Part shown: positions 34,660 through 42,904 of the stretch, in pieces
How positions within the stretch are numbered: position 1 is the first letter of the stretch
Layout of the letters: each line of letters begins with the position of its first letter
Program-made: the position numbers and the translations under genes
The notes under the pieces: generated by a model
Database searches by the model: none
What the model saw: only the letters and a program-made list of their open reading frames with translations
What the model was told of the DNA's origin: nothing
NCBI RefSeq assembly: GCF_016599855.1
Contig: NZ_CP067041.1
Location: 3,534,001-3,598,000, forward strand
Source: Bradyrhizobium diazoefficiens
GTDB lineage: Bacteria > Pseudomonadota > Alphaproteobacteria > Rhizobiales > Xanthobacteraceae
Direction: 5' to 3'
DNA: 64,000 bases

Positions 34660-36258
34660 ATGCAGCACGATCGAAACGACGGCTCACCGGATAGCACCGC
34701 TCCAGAGACCGGGAGGTTGTCGCGACGTCAACTGCTCGGCGCGGTGGGCGCGCTGTCGCTGATCGGAGGCACCGCCAAGGCTCAGCATGCGATGCACGAC
34801 CATACCGGCAGCGCTCACGCCGCCGACATGTCGCCGACGATGGGCATGGTGCCGGACGCCGCTGTTCCGGCCATGGACCAGCCGCTGGTCGAGCCCGAGG
34901 TTCGCAGGTCGGTTAATGGCGTACTGAGCACGAATTTGCGCTGCGCCTACGCCTATCGCCAGATCGGCGGCGTCAGGCTTTATGTCAGGTCCTATGAGGG
35001 CGGCAGTCCCGGCCCGACCCTGCGCATGAGGCCGGGCGAGACGCTGCGGATCAAGCTGATCAACGATCTGCCGCCGAACCGCGACGGCTTGCCTGCCGAT
35101 ATCAGCCATCCGCACCAGTTCAACAATACCAATTTCCATTTCCACGGCGCGCATGCGAGCCCGAGCGGGATCGCCGACAACGTCATGCGCTCGATGGCGC
35201 CCGGCCACAGCTACAACATCGAGATCGCGCTGCCGGCCGACCACACCGGGGGCACCTATTGGTATCACCCGCACCACCACGGAAGTGCCGACATCCAGAT
35301 GTCGAGCGGCATGGTCGGCGCCATCATCGTCGAGGGCGATTTCGCCGACGTGCCGGAGATCACCACCGCGCGCGAGCGGCTGCTGGTGCTGACCCAGGTC
35401 GTCTTTGACGCCAACGGCATGGTCGAGGATTTCGAGACCCTGTTTCCGGAGACGGCGACGCGCTTCCTCGCCATCAACGGCCAGCGCCGCCCCGTCATCG
35501 AGATGCGCCCCGGCGAAGTGCAGCGCTGGCGCATCCTCAATGCCGCTTACCAGGACGACATGCTGCTGGATCTCGAGAAGCACGATCTGCATGCGATCGC
35601 CTATGACGGCATCCAGCTCGGCGCGGTGCAGAAGCCCAAGCAGGTCCTGATCGCGCCCGGCCAGCGCGCGGACATTCTGGTCAAGGCAGGCAGCCCCGGC
35701 ACCTACGCCTTCAACGCGGCGCCCTATGATCAGGGCCACCCGTCACCGGTCGGACCGCTGGCGCGGATCGTGGTGTCGGGCGCACCGATGGAGATGAAGC
35801 TGCCGGCGGCCCTGCCGGCACCACCGCTTGCGAGCATCAAGGACAACGAGATCACCAATCGCCGCAAGGTGGTGCTGTCGGCGACCGCGCCGGAGGCTGA
35901 TGCCGCCGGCCATTGGCAGGAGTTCAGCTTCTTCATTGACGGCAAGAAGTTCGATCCCGGCCGGATCGATCAACGGGTCAAGCTCGGCGCCGTCGAGGAG
36001 TGGACCATCGTCAACACACATGAGCATGACGACCACGTCTTCCATATCCATACCAACCCGTTCCAGGTGGTCTCGGTCAACGGCAAGGCGCTGGCCGTAC
36101 CGGAATGGCGGGATTCCGTCATCGTCGAGCGCAAGGGCGGCGAGGTCGTGTTCCGCTCGCGCTTCCTCGATTTCACCGGCGTCTACATGCTCCACTGCCA
36201 CATGATGAATCACGAGGAGATGGGCATGATGCAGACGGTCGAGGTCTATAAGGCCTGA
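34660..36258 (+). CDS. Tat-exported multicopper oxidase (laccase/CueO-like)
   Basis: A 532-residue periplasmic multicopper oxidase. Tat signal with twin Arg in SRRQLLGAVGALSL (22-23). Copper ligands: NFHFHG (158-163), YWYHPHHHG (200-208), HDDHVFHIHTNPF and MLHCHMMNHEEMGMM near the C-terminus. A Met/His-rich stretch (HAMHDHTGSAHAADMSPTM) after the signal may bind Cu(I) and direct activity to copper or phenol oxidation. The start at 34660 is chosen over 34609 because the Tat motif follows and GGGAAAA precedes. Divergent from the hydroxylase operon; about 240 bp between them, no known link. Confidence 0.92.
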   Translation: MQHDRNDGSPDSTAPETGRLSRRQLLGAVGALSLIGGTAKAQHAMHDHTGSAHAADMSPTMGMVPDAAVPAMDQPLVEPEVRRSVNGVLSTNLRCAYAYRQIGGVRLYVRSYEGGSPGPTLRMRPGETLRIKLINDLPPNRDGLPADISHPHQFNNTNFHFHGAHASPSGIADNVMRSMAPGHSYNIEIALPADHTGGTYWYHPHHHGSADIQMSSGMVGAIIVEGDFADVPEITTARERLLVLTQVVFDANGMVEDFETLFPETATRFLAINGQRRPVIEMRPGEVQRWRILNAAYQDDMLLDLEKHDLHAIAYDGIQLGAVQKPKQVLIAPGQRADILVKAGSPGTYAFNAAPYDQGHPSPVGPLARIVVSGAPMEMKLPAALPAPPLASIKDNEITNRRKVVLSATAPEADAAGHWQEFSFFIDGKKFDPGRIDQRVKLGAVEEWTIVNTHEHDDHVFHIHTNPFQVVSVNGKALAVPEWRDSVIVERKGGEVVFRSRFLDFTGVYMLHCHMMNHEEMGMMQTVEVYKA

Positions 36259-36379
36259 ATTCCGGGGCGAACTGGCGGTTTTGAGGTCCGGCGAGGGCGG
36301 AATCCGTACCCCGCCGGGCTTCCCTTGGGCATGGGCATGGCCTATTACGCTGCAAGCAAAATTCCCCCAAAAGACCCCC

Positions 36380-38002
36380 ATGATCCGCCTCGACAACGTC
36401 AGCAAGCAAGCCGGCCACCAGATCCTGTTCATCGAAGCTTCCGCCGCCCTCAACAAGGGCGAGAAGATCGGCCTCGTCGGCCCCAACGGCGCCGGCAAGA
36501 CCACCCTGTTCCGGATGATCGCCGGTGAAGAACTGCCCGACGAAGGGCAGGTGTCGACCGATCGCGGCATCACCATCGGTTATTTCAACCAGGACGTCGG
36601 CGAGATGTCTGGCCGCAGCGCCGTGGCCGAGGTGATGGACGGGGCAGGTCCCGTCAGCGAGGTCGCAGCCGAGCTGCGCGAGCTCGAAGCCGCCATGGCC
36701 GACCCTGACAAGGCCGACCAGATGGACGAGATCATCGCGCGCTATGGCGAGGTGCAGCACGCGTTCGAAGAGCTCGACGGCTACGCGCTCGACGGCCGCG
36801 CACGCGAGGCGCTGTCGGGCCTCGGCTTCAGCCAGGAGATGATGGACGGCGACGTCGGCAAGCTCTCCGGCGGCTGGAAGATGCGCGTGGCGCTGGCTCG
36901 CATTCTCCTGATGCGTCCCGACGTCATGCTGCTCGACGAGCCGAGCAACCATCTCGATCTCGAAAGCCTGATCTGGCTCGAGAAGTTCTTGCACGATTAC
37001 GAAGGCACGCTGTTGATGACCTCGCATGACCGCGAGTTCATCAACCGCGTGATCTCGAAAGTGGTCGAGATCGATTCCGGCTCGCTCACCACCTACACCG
37101 GCAATTACGAGTTCTACGAGCAGCAGCGCGCGCTGAACGAGAAGCAGCAGCAGGCGCAGTTCGAGCGCCAGCAGGCGATGCTCGCCAAGGAGATCAAGTT
37201 CATCGAGCGTTTCAAGGCGCGCGCATCTCATGCCGCCCAGGTGCAGAGCCGCGTGAAGAAGCTCGACAAGATCGAGCGGGTCGAGCCGCCGCGCCGCCGC
37301 CAGACGGTGGCCTTCGACTTCCCGCCGGCGCCGCGCTCGGGCGAGGACGTTGTCGCCTTGAAGCAGGTGTTCAAGGGCTATGGCACCAAGCGGATCTATG
37401 ACGGCCTGGATTTCATGATCCGCCGCAGGGAGCGCTGGTGCGTGATGGGCGTCAATGGCGCCGGCAAATCGACGCTGCTCAAGCTCGTCGCCGGCGCGAG
37501 CGAGCCCGACGAGGGCACGGTGGCGTTAGGGGGCAGCGTCAAGATGGGCTATTTCGCCCAACACGCGATGGATCTGCTCGACGGCGAGCGCACCGTGTTC
37601 CAGTCGCTGGAAGATCAGTTTCCGACCGCGGGGCAGGGGAGCTTGCGCGCGCTCGCCGGCTGCTTCGGCTTCTCCGGCGACGACGTCGAGAAGCGCTGCC
37701 GGGTGCTGTCAGGCGGCGAGAAGGCGCGGTTGGTGATGGCCAAGATGCTTTTCGATCCGCCGAACTTTTTGGTGCTGGACGAGCCGACCAACCATCTCGA
37801 CCTCGCCACCAAGGAAATGCTGATCACGGCACTGTCGGATTTCGAAGGCACCATGCTGTTCGTCTCGCATGATCGCCACTTCCTCAGCGTCCTGTCGAAC
37901 CGCGTGCTCGAGCTGACGCCGGAGGGCATCCACCAATACGGCGGCGGCTACACGGAATATGTCGCGCGCACCGGGCAGGAAGCACCGGGATTGCGGTCGT
38001 AG
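36380..38002 (+). CDS. ABC-F family ATP-binding protein
   Basis: A 540-residue cytosolic ABC-F protein, two fused ATPase domains without membrane segments. First domain: Walker A GPNGAGKTT (34-42), signature LSGGWKMR, Walker B VMLLDEPSNHLD. The P-site linker QQQAQFERQQAMLAKEIKF follows. Second domain: GVNGAGKST, LSGGEKAR, FLVLDEPTNHLD. Such proteins act on the ribosome (translation factors EttA/Uup/YbiT) rather than in transport. The length and the linker fit the YbiT or Uup groups; specific subgroup not determined. Confidence 0.92.
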   Translation: MIRLDNVSKQAGHQILFIEASAALNKGEKIGLVGPNGAGKTTLFRMIAGEELPDEGQVSTDRGITIGYFNQDVGEMSGRSAVAEVMDGAGPVSEVAAELRELEAAMADPDKADQMDEIIARYGEVQHAFEELDGYALDGRAREALSGLGFSQEMMDGDVGKLSGGWKMRVALARILLMRPDVMLLDEPSNHLDLESLIWLEKFLHDYEGTLLMTSHDREFINRVISKVVEIDSGSLTTYTGNYEFYEQQRALNEKQQQAQFERQQAMLAKEIKFIERFKARASHAAQVQSRVKKLDKIERVEPPRRRQTVAFDFPPAPRSGEDVVALKQVFKGYGTKRIYDGLDFMIRRRERWCVMGVNGAGKSTLLKLVAGASEPDEGTVALGGSVKMGYFAQHAMDLLDGERTVFQSLEDQFPTAGQGSLRALAGCFGFSGDDVEKRCRVLSGGEKARLVMAKMLFDPPNFLVLDEPTNHLDLATKEMLITALSDFEGTMLFVSHDRHFLSVLSNRVLELTPEGIHQYGGGYTEYVARTGQEAPGLRS

Positions 38003-38081
38003 GGATGAGCGGTGGCCTGGATGGCGCGTAGCGCAATCCGGGATCAATCTTCGCGCTCACCGAGACCGCGCCTCGGATGCC

Positions 38082-39173
38082 CTAATACGTGTAGAACATC
38101 CGCTGGATCTCCTTGCTGTCCGTCGTCTTGGTCAGCGCCAGCATCAGCAAGATACGCGCCTTTTGCGGATTGAGCGTATCCGAGACGATGAAGTCGTGTT
38201 CGTCGTCCTTGGCTTCGCCATTGCGCGCGACGATGCCGTTGCCGACACGGCTGCTGCGAACGATCGCGACACCCTTCTTGTGGGCCTCGTCGAGGGCCGG
38301 CTCCACCGCGGGCCGGGCAAGGCTGCCGTCACCCACACCGGCATGAACGATGCCCTTGGCCCCCGCGGCGACAAAAGCGTCGATCGCGACCCGGTTCATA
38401 TTGGCGTAGCCGTAGACGATATCGACTTGCGGCAGGGCATCGAGGTTGGAGACGTCAAATTCGGAGTCCGCCGTATGCCGGCGCGTCGACTGACGATAGA
38501 AGTACGGCTTGTTTCCCTGCATGTAGCCGAGAAAGCCCAGTTCAGGCGTGCGGAAGGTGTCTGCCGTGGAGGTGTTGGTCTTGGTGACCTCGCGCGCTGC
38601 GTTGATCTGATCGTTGAGGGCAACGAGCACGCCCTTGCCGACGGCCTCTTCACTGCCTGCGAGGATCACGGCATTGTAAAGGTTGATCGGCCCGTCCGCG
38701 CTGATCGCCGTCGACGGCCGCATCGCGCCCACGACGACGACAGGTTTCCTGCTCTTGACGACGAGGTTCAGGAAATAACTGGTTTCCTCGATCGTATCGG
38801 TGCCGTGTGTGATTACGATCCCGTCGACGTCGTCCTGCGCAAGGAGCGCGTTGACGCGCTTGGCGAGCTTGAGCCAGTAGTCATTGTTCATATTCTCGCT
38901 GGCGATCTGGAAAACCTGCTCGCCCTTAACGTTGGCCACGGTTTTCAGCTCGGGGACGGCGTTCAGGAGGGTCTCTATGCCCACCGTGGCTGCGGTGTAG
39001 CCGACCACGGTGGTGCTGCTCGCACCGGTGCCGGCGATCGTGCCGCCGGTCGCCAGAACCATGACGTTGGGCAGACCGGGGCCCCTTGCGTTCGCGGCTT
39101 GAACACTGATCAGCAGCGCGAACAGCAAGGCCGCTGTCGCCATGATCTGATGACGCACTCGAAGTTGCCACAT
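38082..39173 (-). CDS. ansB: Periplasmic L-asparaginase, type II
   Basis: A 363-residue asparaginase that hydrolyses asparagine (and glutamine) in the periplasm. Residues 1-29 form a signal peptide (MATAALLFALLISVQAANA). The catalytic threonines are in VLATGGTIAGTG (41-50, Thr at 42/45) and ITHGTDTIEET (121-131), and YGYANMN and GDGSL complete the site. C-terminal FIVSDTLNPQKARILLMLAL is conserved. Single gene. Convergent with the ABC-F gene. Confidence 0.93.
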   Translation of the reverse strand: MWQLRVRHQIMATAALLFALLISVQAANARGPGLPNVMVLATGGTIAGTGASSTTVVGYTAATVGIETLLNAVPELKTVANVKGEQVFQIASENMNNDYWLKLAKRVNALLAQDDVDGIVITHGTDTIEETSYFLNLVVKSRKPVVVVGAMRPSTAISADGPINLYNAVILAGSEEAVGKGVLVALNDQINAAREVTKTNTSTADTFRTPELGFLGYMQGNKPYFYRQSTRRHTADSEFDVSNLDALPQVDIVYGYANMNRVAIDAFVAAGAKGIVHAGVGDGSLARPAVEPALDEAHKKGVAIVRSSRVGNGIVARNGEAKDDEHDFIVSDTLNPQKARILLMLALTKTTDSKEIQRMFYTY

Positions 39174-39341
39174 CTTGACGTCCCTGTCCTGGAAAGCTCG
39201 TCGATGCGCCCCAATTCGCTCAGTGCGCCATGATCCGCCAGCAGACGGCTTCTGTCTAGGATCGTGATCTTATCGGATGACTTGGCTTGGGTGCGCGGGG
39301 AGGCGCGTTCGGCATCAAGCGGGATCGAAGGTCTGTCTTAA

Positions 39342-39365
39342 CCTCGCCCCGCTTGCGGGGCGAGG
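39342..39365. repeat. Short palindromic repeat (CCTCGCCCC type)
   Basis: CCTCGCCCCGC pairs with GCGGGGCGAGG with a two-base loop. Same family as the element at 6839-6862. Lies downstream of the PsiF-like gene on the minus strand; may terminate or stabilise its transcript. Confidence 0.7.
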
Positions 39366-39383
39366 GAGTAGAACTCTCAGCGA

Positions 39384-39632
39384 TCAGGCGCCCATCTCGC
39401 ACTTCTTCATGAAACTGTTCTTAGCGGCACCGGCAAGCGGTTTGCCGTCGGAGCCGACCGCCTTGGGCGCGCAGGCCTCTTCCTTGCACTTCTTCATGAA
39501 CGAGGTCTTGGCGGCGCCGGCGAGGGCCTTGCCGTCCTTGCCGACTGCCTTGCTCTCGCAGGTGTCGTCCGCGAGCGCCGAGCCCGCTGCAAAGGTAGCA
39601 ACGATCGCGGCGAGGAAAATTCGCTTCATCAT
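39384..39632 (-). CDS. PsiF-repeat family secreted protein
   Basis: An 82-residue exported protein: signal peptide about 1-20 (KRIFLAAIVATFAAGSALA), then two PsiF repeats, CESKAVGKDGKALAGAAKTS and CAPKAVGSDGKPLAGAAKNS, each ending in FMKKC. In E. coli psiF is phosphate-starvation inducible; the function is unknown. Two ATG codons at 39630-39632 and 39627-39629; GGGAGA lies 5 and 8 nt from them. The four Cys residues would form disulfides in the periplasm. Single gene. Confidence 0.85.
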   Translation of the reverse strand: MMKRIFLAAIVATFAAGSALADDTCESKAVGKDGKALAGAAKTSFMKKCKEEACAPKAVGSDGKPLAGAAKNSFMKKCEMGA

Positions 39633-39751
39633 GGGTGTCTCCCTAAACCAAAAGCTGGCGTGGGAATTGGAGCCCGGAATCACGGCGCAATCAAGCAGGA
39701 TCGGGGCCCGGGGCACGACCGACATTGCGGATTTTTCTCCGCCCAGGGCCT

Positions 39752-40711
39752 CTATGCCCCGCGCGCGAGCAACGCCTTGAAGTCGGCGCGTGCGCGCTGC
39801 GCCTCGGTGCGCGCGACCTCGGAGGCGTCGCCGAGGCCGAAATAGCCGTGGATCAGGCCCGGCCCCTCATGATGCTTGACCCGGACGCCGGCGGCCTCCA
39901 GCGCCCGCGCATAGGCGACGCCTTCGTCGCGCAGCGGATCGAACCATGCGGTGGTCACGATCGCTGGTGCTACGCCGGCAAGGGATGGCGCGCGCAACGG
40001 CGAGACCCGCCAGTCGGCAGCATGGCCGGGGTCGGCCAGGTAGTGGCCGCAAAACCATTCCATCACGGCACGCGAGAGGAAGTAGCCCTCGGCATTCTCG
40101 GCGCGTGATGGAAAGCGCGCGTTCTCGTCCGCGTCGGCATAGCCGCCCGCGACGTCGGTGACGGGATAGACTAGCAGCTGGCCTGCGAGCTTGATGCCGG
40201 CATCGCGACAGGCGATTGCGGTCGCGGCCGCGAGATTGCCGCCGGCACTGTCGCCGGCCACCCCGAGCCGCTTGGCATCGCCGCCAAATTCCGGGACGCG
40301 GCCAAACACGTCGCTCGCAGCAGTGAACGCGTCCTCGAATGCGCCGGGAAAGCGTGTTTCCGGCGCTCGCCGGTAATCGACCGAGACCACGACCGCGCCG
40401 GTCTCGATCGCGAGATTGCGCGCTTGCCGGTCGTGGGTCTCGAGATCGCCCGCGACCCAGCCGCCGCCATGGAAGAACACGACAGTGGGCGCAGGCGCGC
40501 CGCCGACCCGGTAGACCCGTGCATCAAGCGGACCGGCGCCGCCTTTGACCTTGATATCCTGCACGGCATCGACGGGCGGCGGCTCGGCGGCGCGCGAGGC
40601 GGCCAGCGCGCGCAAGGAATCGCGGGCGCTCTGTGGCGTCATCATCGCGGGATCGCGCAGCGGCAGCGTCGGAATGATCTCTGCGATGACGGGATCGAGC
40701 GGTGCGGCCAT
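39752..40711 (-). CDS. HSL-family alpha/beta hydrolase (esterase)
   Basis: A 319-residue esterase of the hormone-sensitive lipase (family IV) group. HGGGW at 81-85 builds the oxyanion hole, GDSAGG at 153-158 holds the nucleophile Ser155, and the C-terminal HEGPGLIHGYFGLG the catalytic His. VVVSVDYRRAPETRFPGA is the conserved strand before the nucleophile. Broad carboxylesterase activity is likely; substrate unknown. No signal peptide, so cytosolic. Confidence 0.9.
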   Translation of the reverse strand: MAAPLDPVIAEIIPTLPLRDPAMMTPQSARDSLRALAASRAAEPPPVDAVQDIKVKGGAGPLDARVYRVGGAPAPTVVFFHGGGWVAGDLETHDRQARNLAIETGAVVVSVDYRRAPETRFPGAFEDAFTAASDVFGRVPEFGGDAKRLGVAGDSAGGNLAAATAIACRDAGIKLAGQLLVYPVTDVAGGYADADENARFPSRAENAEGYFLSRAVMEWFCGHYLADPGHAADWRVSPLRAPSLAGVAPAIVTTAWFDPLRDEGVAYARALEAAGVRVKHHEGPGLIHGYFGLGDASEVARTEAQRARADFKALLARGA

Positions 40712-41137
40712 GATCGGATCCTCACGAGATTATTGGTCTTGCTTGCAGGCTAGCATAGATTTCGCGCGTCGCGTCGGCAACCGCAGACCTACGCAATTGA
40801 AGCATGCTGCAATTGCCAGGCCGGCGAAGGCACGGGCAGGGAGATCTTGAGGTGGAATTCGAAACGCTGGTCCAATCGCGCCGCAGCGTGCGCGGTTGAC
40901 TTGCGGCGCGATGAGCTATCCGGCGACAACTTGCCGCGAAGGCCGTTCGTTCGGATTGCGAAATCAACGACGAGTTCGTGCGCTACGTCGGCTTTGCCGA
41001 CTGACGCAGAGAAGCCGGAGGAGACTATTCCCCCACGAAATTTTTCGCGCAGCCTTCTTGCGGCTCTTGCAATCTCCATCCTGCAGGAGGAACAATATGC
41101 GGACTCGAAGGTTTGTTGCTGGCGCGAGGGAATTGAC
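40712..41137. other. Gap of 426 bp with no supported gene
   Basis: No open frame has a convincing start and protein-like composition here. At 41085-41093 lies AGGAGGAAC, where a ribosome-binding-site-like AGGAGG overlaps GGAAC; 16 bp on is GGTT, one base off the EcfG promoter CGTT. An ATG at 41097 could use the AGGAGG, but its 58-residue product looks like a shadow frame of the gene at 41138. Confidence 0.5.
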
Positions 41138-41341
41138 ATGCGGCGGCTGGCTAGCCTGGTTCGATGGTTCTTCGGCCCGCGGATGCGGAGTCCGATCGAT
41201 GATGATCCCAGTCTTCCTTTTACTCCTGAAGAATTCAGCAGGCTGGTTCGCAGCGGCCGGCGCGAGGACATGAAGCTGCTTGCTGAAGGGCTGGCTTCTC
41301 GTTCGATCCCGCGCCGCATCAAATACCGGGCGACGCATTAG
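41138..41341 (+). CDS. Small hypothetical protein, 67 aa (tentative)
   Basis: Reads MRRLASLVRWFFGPRMRSP, then a helical part (LPFTPEEFSRLVRSGRREDM, KLLAEGLASRSIPRRIK). Basic, no signal peptide recognised, no known family. A GAGGG sequence lies 7 nt before the ATG. The amphipathic N-terminus could attach to the membrane. Convergent with the HD-GYP gene. Tentative because an overlapping frame (start 41097) has a better ribosome-binding site but a less protein-like product. Confidence 0.4.
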   Translation: MRRLASLVRWFFGPRMRSPIDDDPSLPFTPEEFSRLVRSGRREDMKLLAEGLASRSIPRRIKYRATH

Positions 41342-41369
41342 GCTCGTCCGCAAGACGAGATCGACGCGC

Positions 41370-42491
41370 TCACCGCGTGAGCGCGACCTGCTTGAACGAG
41401 GCGACCAGCGCCTTCTCCAGCTTTCCATTCATGCCGCAGAGAATGTTGTAGGCTTCCGTTCGCGGCATGGTCGGCTTGTAGGGGCGGTGCTCGATCAGCG
41501 CCGCGAAGATGTCCGAGATCGTAAGGATTCGAACGACATCGCCGATGCTCGCGGCGCAAAGCGCATCCGGATAGCCGCTGCCGTCGAGATATTCGTGATG
41601 ATGGCGCACGGCGTCGAGGATTTCAGGCGAGATCCCATCGTGCCCCTGCAGAACCTCGTAACCTGCGGCCGGATGCGTCTCGATGAGGGCGCGTTCCTCG
41701 GGATCGAGGCGGCCCGGCTTGTCAAGGATGGCGAGCGGGATCCGGGCCTTGCCGATGTCGTGGAACATGGCCGCCGAGTAGAGGCGCTCCAGATCGGCTC
41801 TGCCGACCCCAAGACTCAGGCCGAAGTCGATGGTGACGCCGGTCACCAGCAGACAGTGCTGATAGGTTCCCTCGTGGTGGCGCCGTACCGTCCTGAGCCA
41901 TTCGGATAGGCCGTGCTGGGTGATGCGATCGGCAATCTGGCGACCTGCCTTCCTGGCGCCGTCGACGTCGAGCGGCTGGCCGAGCGTGACGGCCGTGAAC
42001 ATCGATGCGATCGCGGTCGCGGCGGCCTCGACGGCATTGTCGAGCTGCGCCGGATGACCTGACGCGGCCGACACCGGGTCGACCGGGTCGGACAGCGCCG
42101 CCAGCAATTTGATCCGGTTGATGGTGCCGGGAAGCACCAGCGTCGCCCCGAGCGCGTAAGCCTGCGAGATGCCGACGTGAGAGGTGTGCTCGAGCAGGAA
42201 GATGCGCTTGCTGGCCTTCGCCAGCTTGCCGGCGCGTCTTTTGATGGCCGCGATGTTGTCGACGTCGCGCAGCTCCGCGCGGATAATGATGGCGTATGGA
42301 ACTTGCGACAGCTTGGCATCGGCGTCGAGCCGTTCGCCCGCGACGATAAATTTCCGTTCGAGGATCGAGCAGATGCCCGACAGCTTGTCGGACGTGTCGG
42401 CCAGCACGTGCACGAACGGGCGGCCCGTCTCCGTCTCCCGGACGCCGTCGTCGCGATTCACAGGGCTGTGTAGGGTTCGCGCGTTCTGCAC
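41370..42491 (-). CDS. HD-GYP cyclic-di-GMP phosphodiesterase with degenerate receiver-like domain
   Basis: A 373-residue protein. Residues 25-135 resemble a receiver fold (PFVHVLADTSDKLSGICSIL, YALGATLVLPGTINRIKLLAAL), but the phospho-accepting Asp position is IIIRAELRD, so it should not be phosphorylated. The HD-GYP domain (about 200-373) has His211 in GTYQHCLLVTG, the HD pair in MFHDIGKARIP (244-245) and HHEYLDGSGYP (298-308), all metal and substrate residues of c-di-GMP hydrolases. GTG start at 42489-42491. Downstream of a PilZ gene and a DUF2336 gene, consistent with a c-di-GMP module. Confidence 0.9.
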   Translation of the reverse strand: MQNARTLHSPVNRDDGVRETETGRPFVHVLADTSDKLSGICSILERKFIVAGERLDADAKLSQVPYAIIIRAELRDVDNIAAIKRRAGKLAKASKRIFLLEHTSHVGISQAYALGATLVLPGTINRIKLLAALSDPVDPVSAASGHPAQLDNAVEAAATAIASMFTAVTLGQPLDVDGARKAGRQIADRITQHGLSEWLRTVRRHHEGTYQHCLLVTGVTIDFGLSLGVGRADLERLYSAAMFHDIGKARIPLAILDKPGRLDPEERALIETHPAAGYEVLQGHDGISPEILDAVRHHHEYLDGSGYPDALCAASIGDVVRILTISDIFAALIEHRPYKPTMPRTEAYNILCGMNGKLEKALVASFKQVALTR

Positions 42492-42547
42492 GTTCTGACC
42501 TGGACCTGACCGTACTGGAGTTCAATGCGTGGGGTGAATTCTCGGGC

Positions 42548-42874
42548 CTATTTGCTCTGAGTGGAGTTCTGCGCGGCGGGCTGTGCACTCGCCGGTTTTC
42601 TCTTGTTGTCCGTAATGAAGTGGACGCCGGCCATGGTGCCGTCGATCCAGACCAGTTCGCAGCGCCGATAGGCGAGGCCGGTCGACGACAGCAGCATGAA
42701 GAATTCCTTGGCCTGGAGCACGTCGAGCGTGCCCTCGACCTCGACCTTCGCGCCCGTTTGCGACACGTCGAGCAGGACGCAGCTGCGGCGCCAAGTGCCG
42801 TCCGAGCCCATCAGATTGACAGGCTGCTTGTGGTCCATTTTCACGCGAGATGCTTTGCGACCATCGAACTTCAT
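42548..42874 (-). CDS. PilZ domain protein
   Basis: A 108-residue PilZ protein, the usual c-di-GMP receptor fold. It reads RKASRVKMDHKQPVNLMG, then SQTGAKVEVEG, followed by EFFMLLSSTGLAYRRCELVW and GVHFI. The first c-di-GMP motif is normally RxxxR; here R-KASR-V provides it (residues 5-9), and the second motif D/NxSxxG is DVSQTGA. So it may bind c-di-GMP. Between the DUF2336 and HD-GYP genes, same strand, gaps of 30 and 56 bp. Confidence 0.87.
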   Translation of the reverse strand: MKFDGRKASRVKMDHKQPVNLMGSDGTWRRSCVLLDVSQTGAKVEVEGTLDVLQAKEFFMLLSSTGLAYRRCELVWIDGTMAGVHFITDNKRKPASAQPAAQNSTQSK

Positions 42875-42904
42875 CGCCTATTCCCCCATTGTTGCGCCGC
42901 GATT

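Noticed and set aside
36281..36380. A stretch looking like a tRNA 3' end before the ABC-F gene (GGCGAGGGCGGAATCCGTACC)
   Set aside because: Part of a T-arm-like pattern, but no cloverleaf, no anticodon arm and no conserved TTCGAAT; too weak to annotate.
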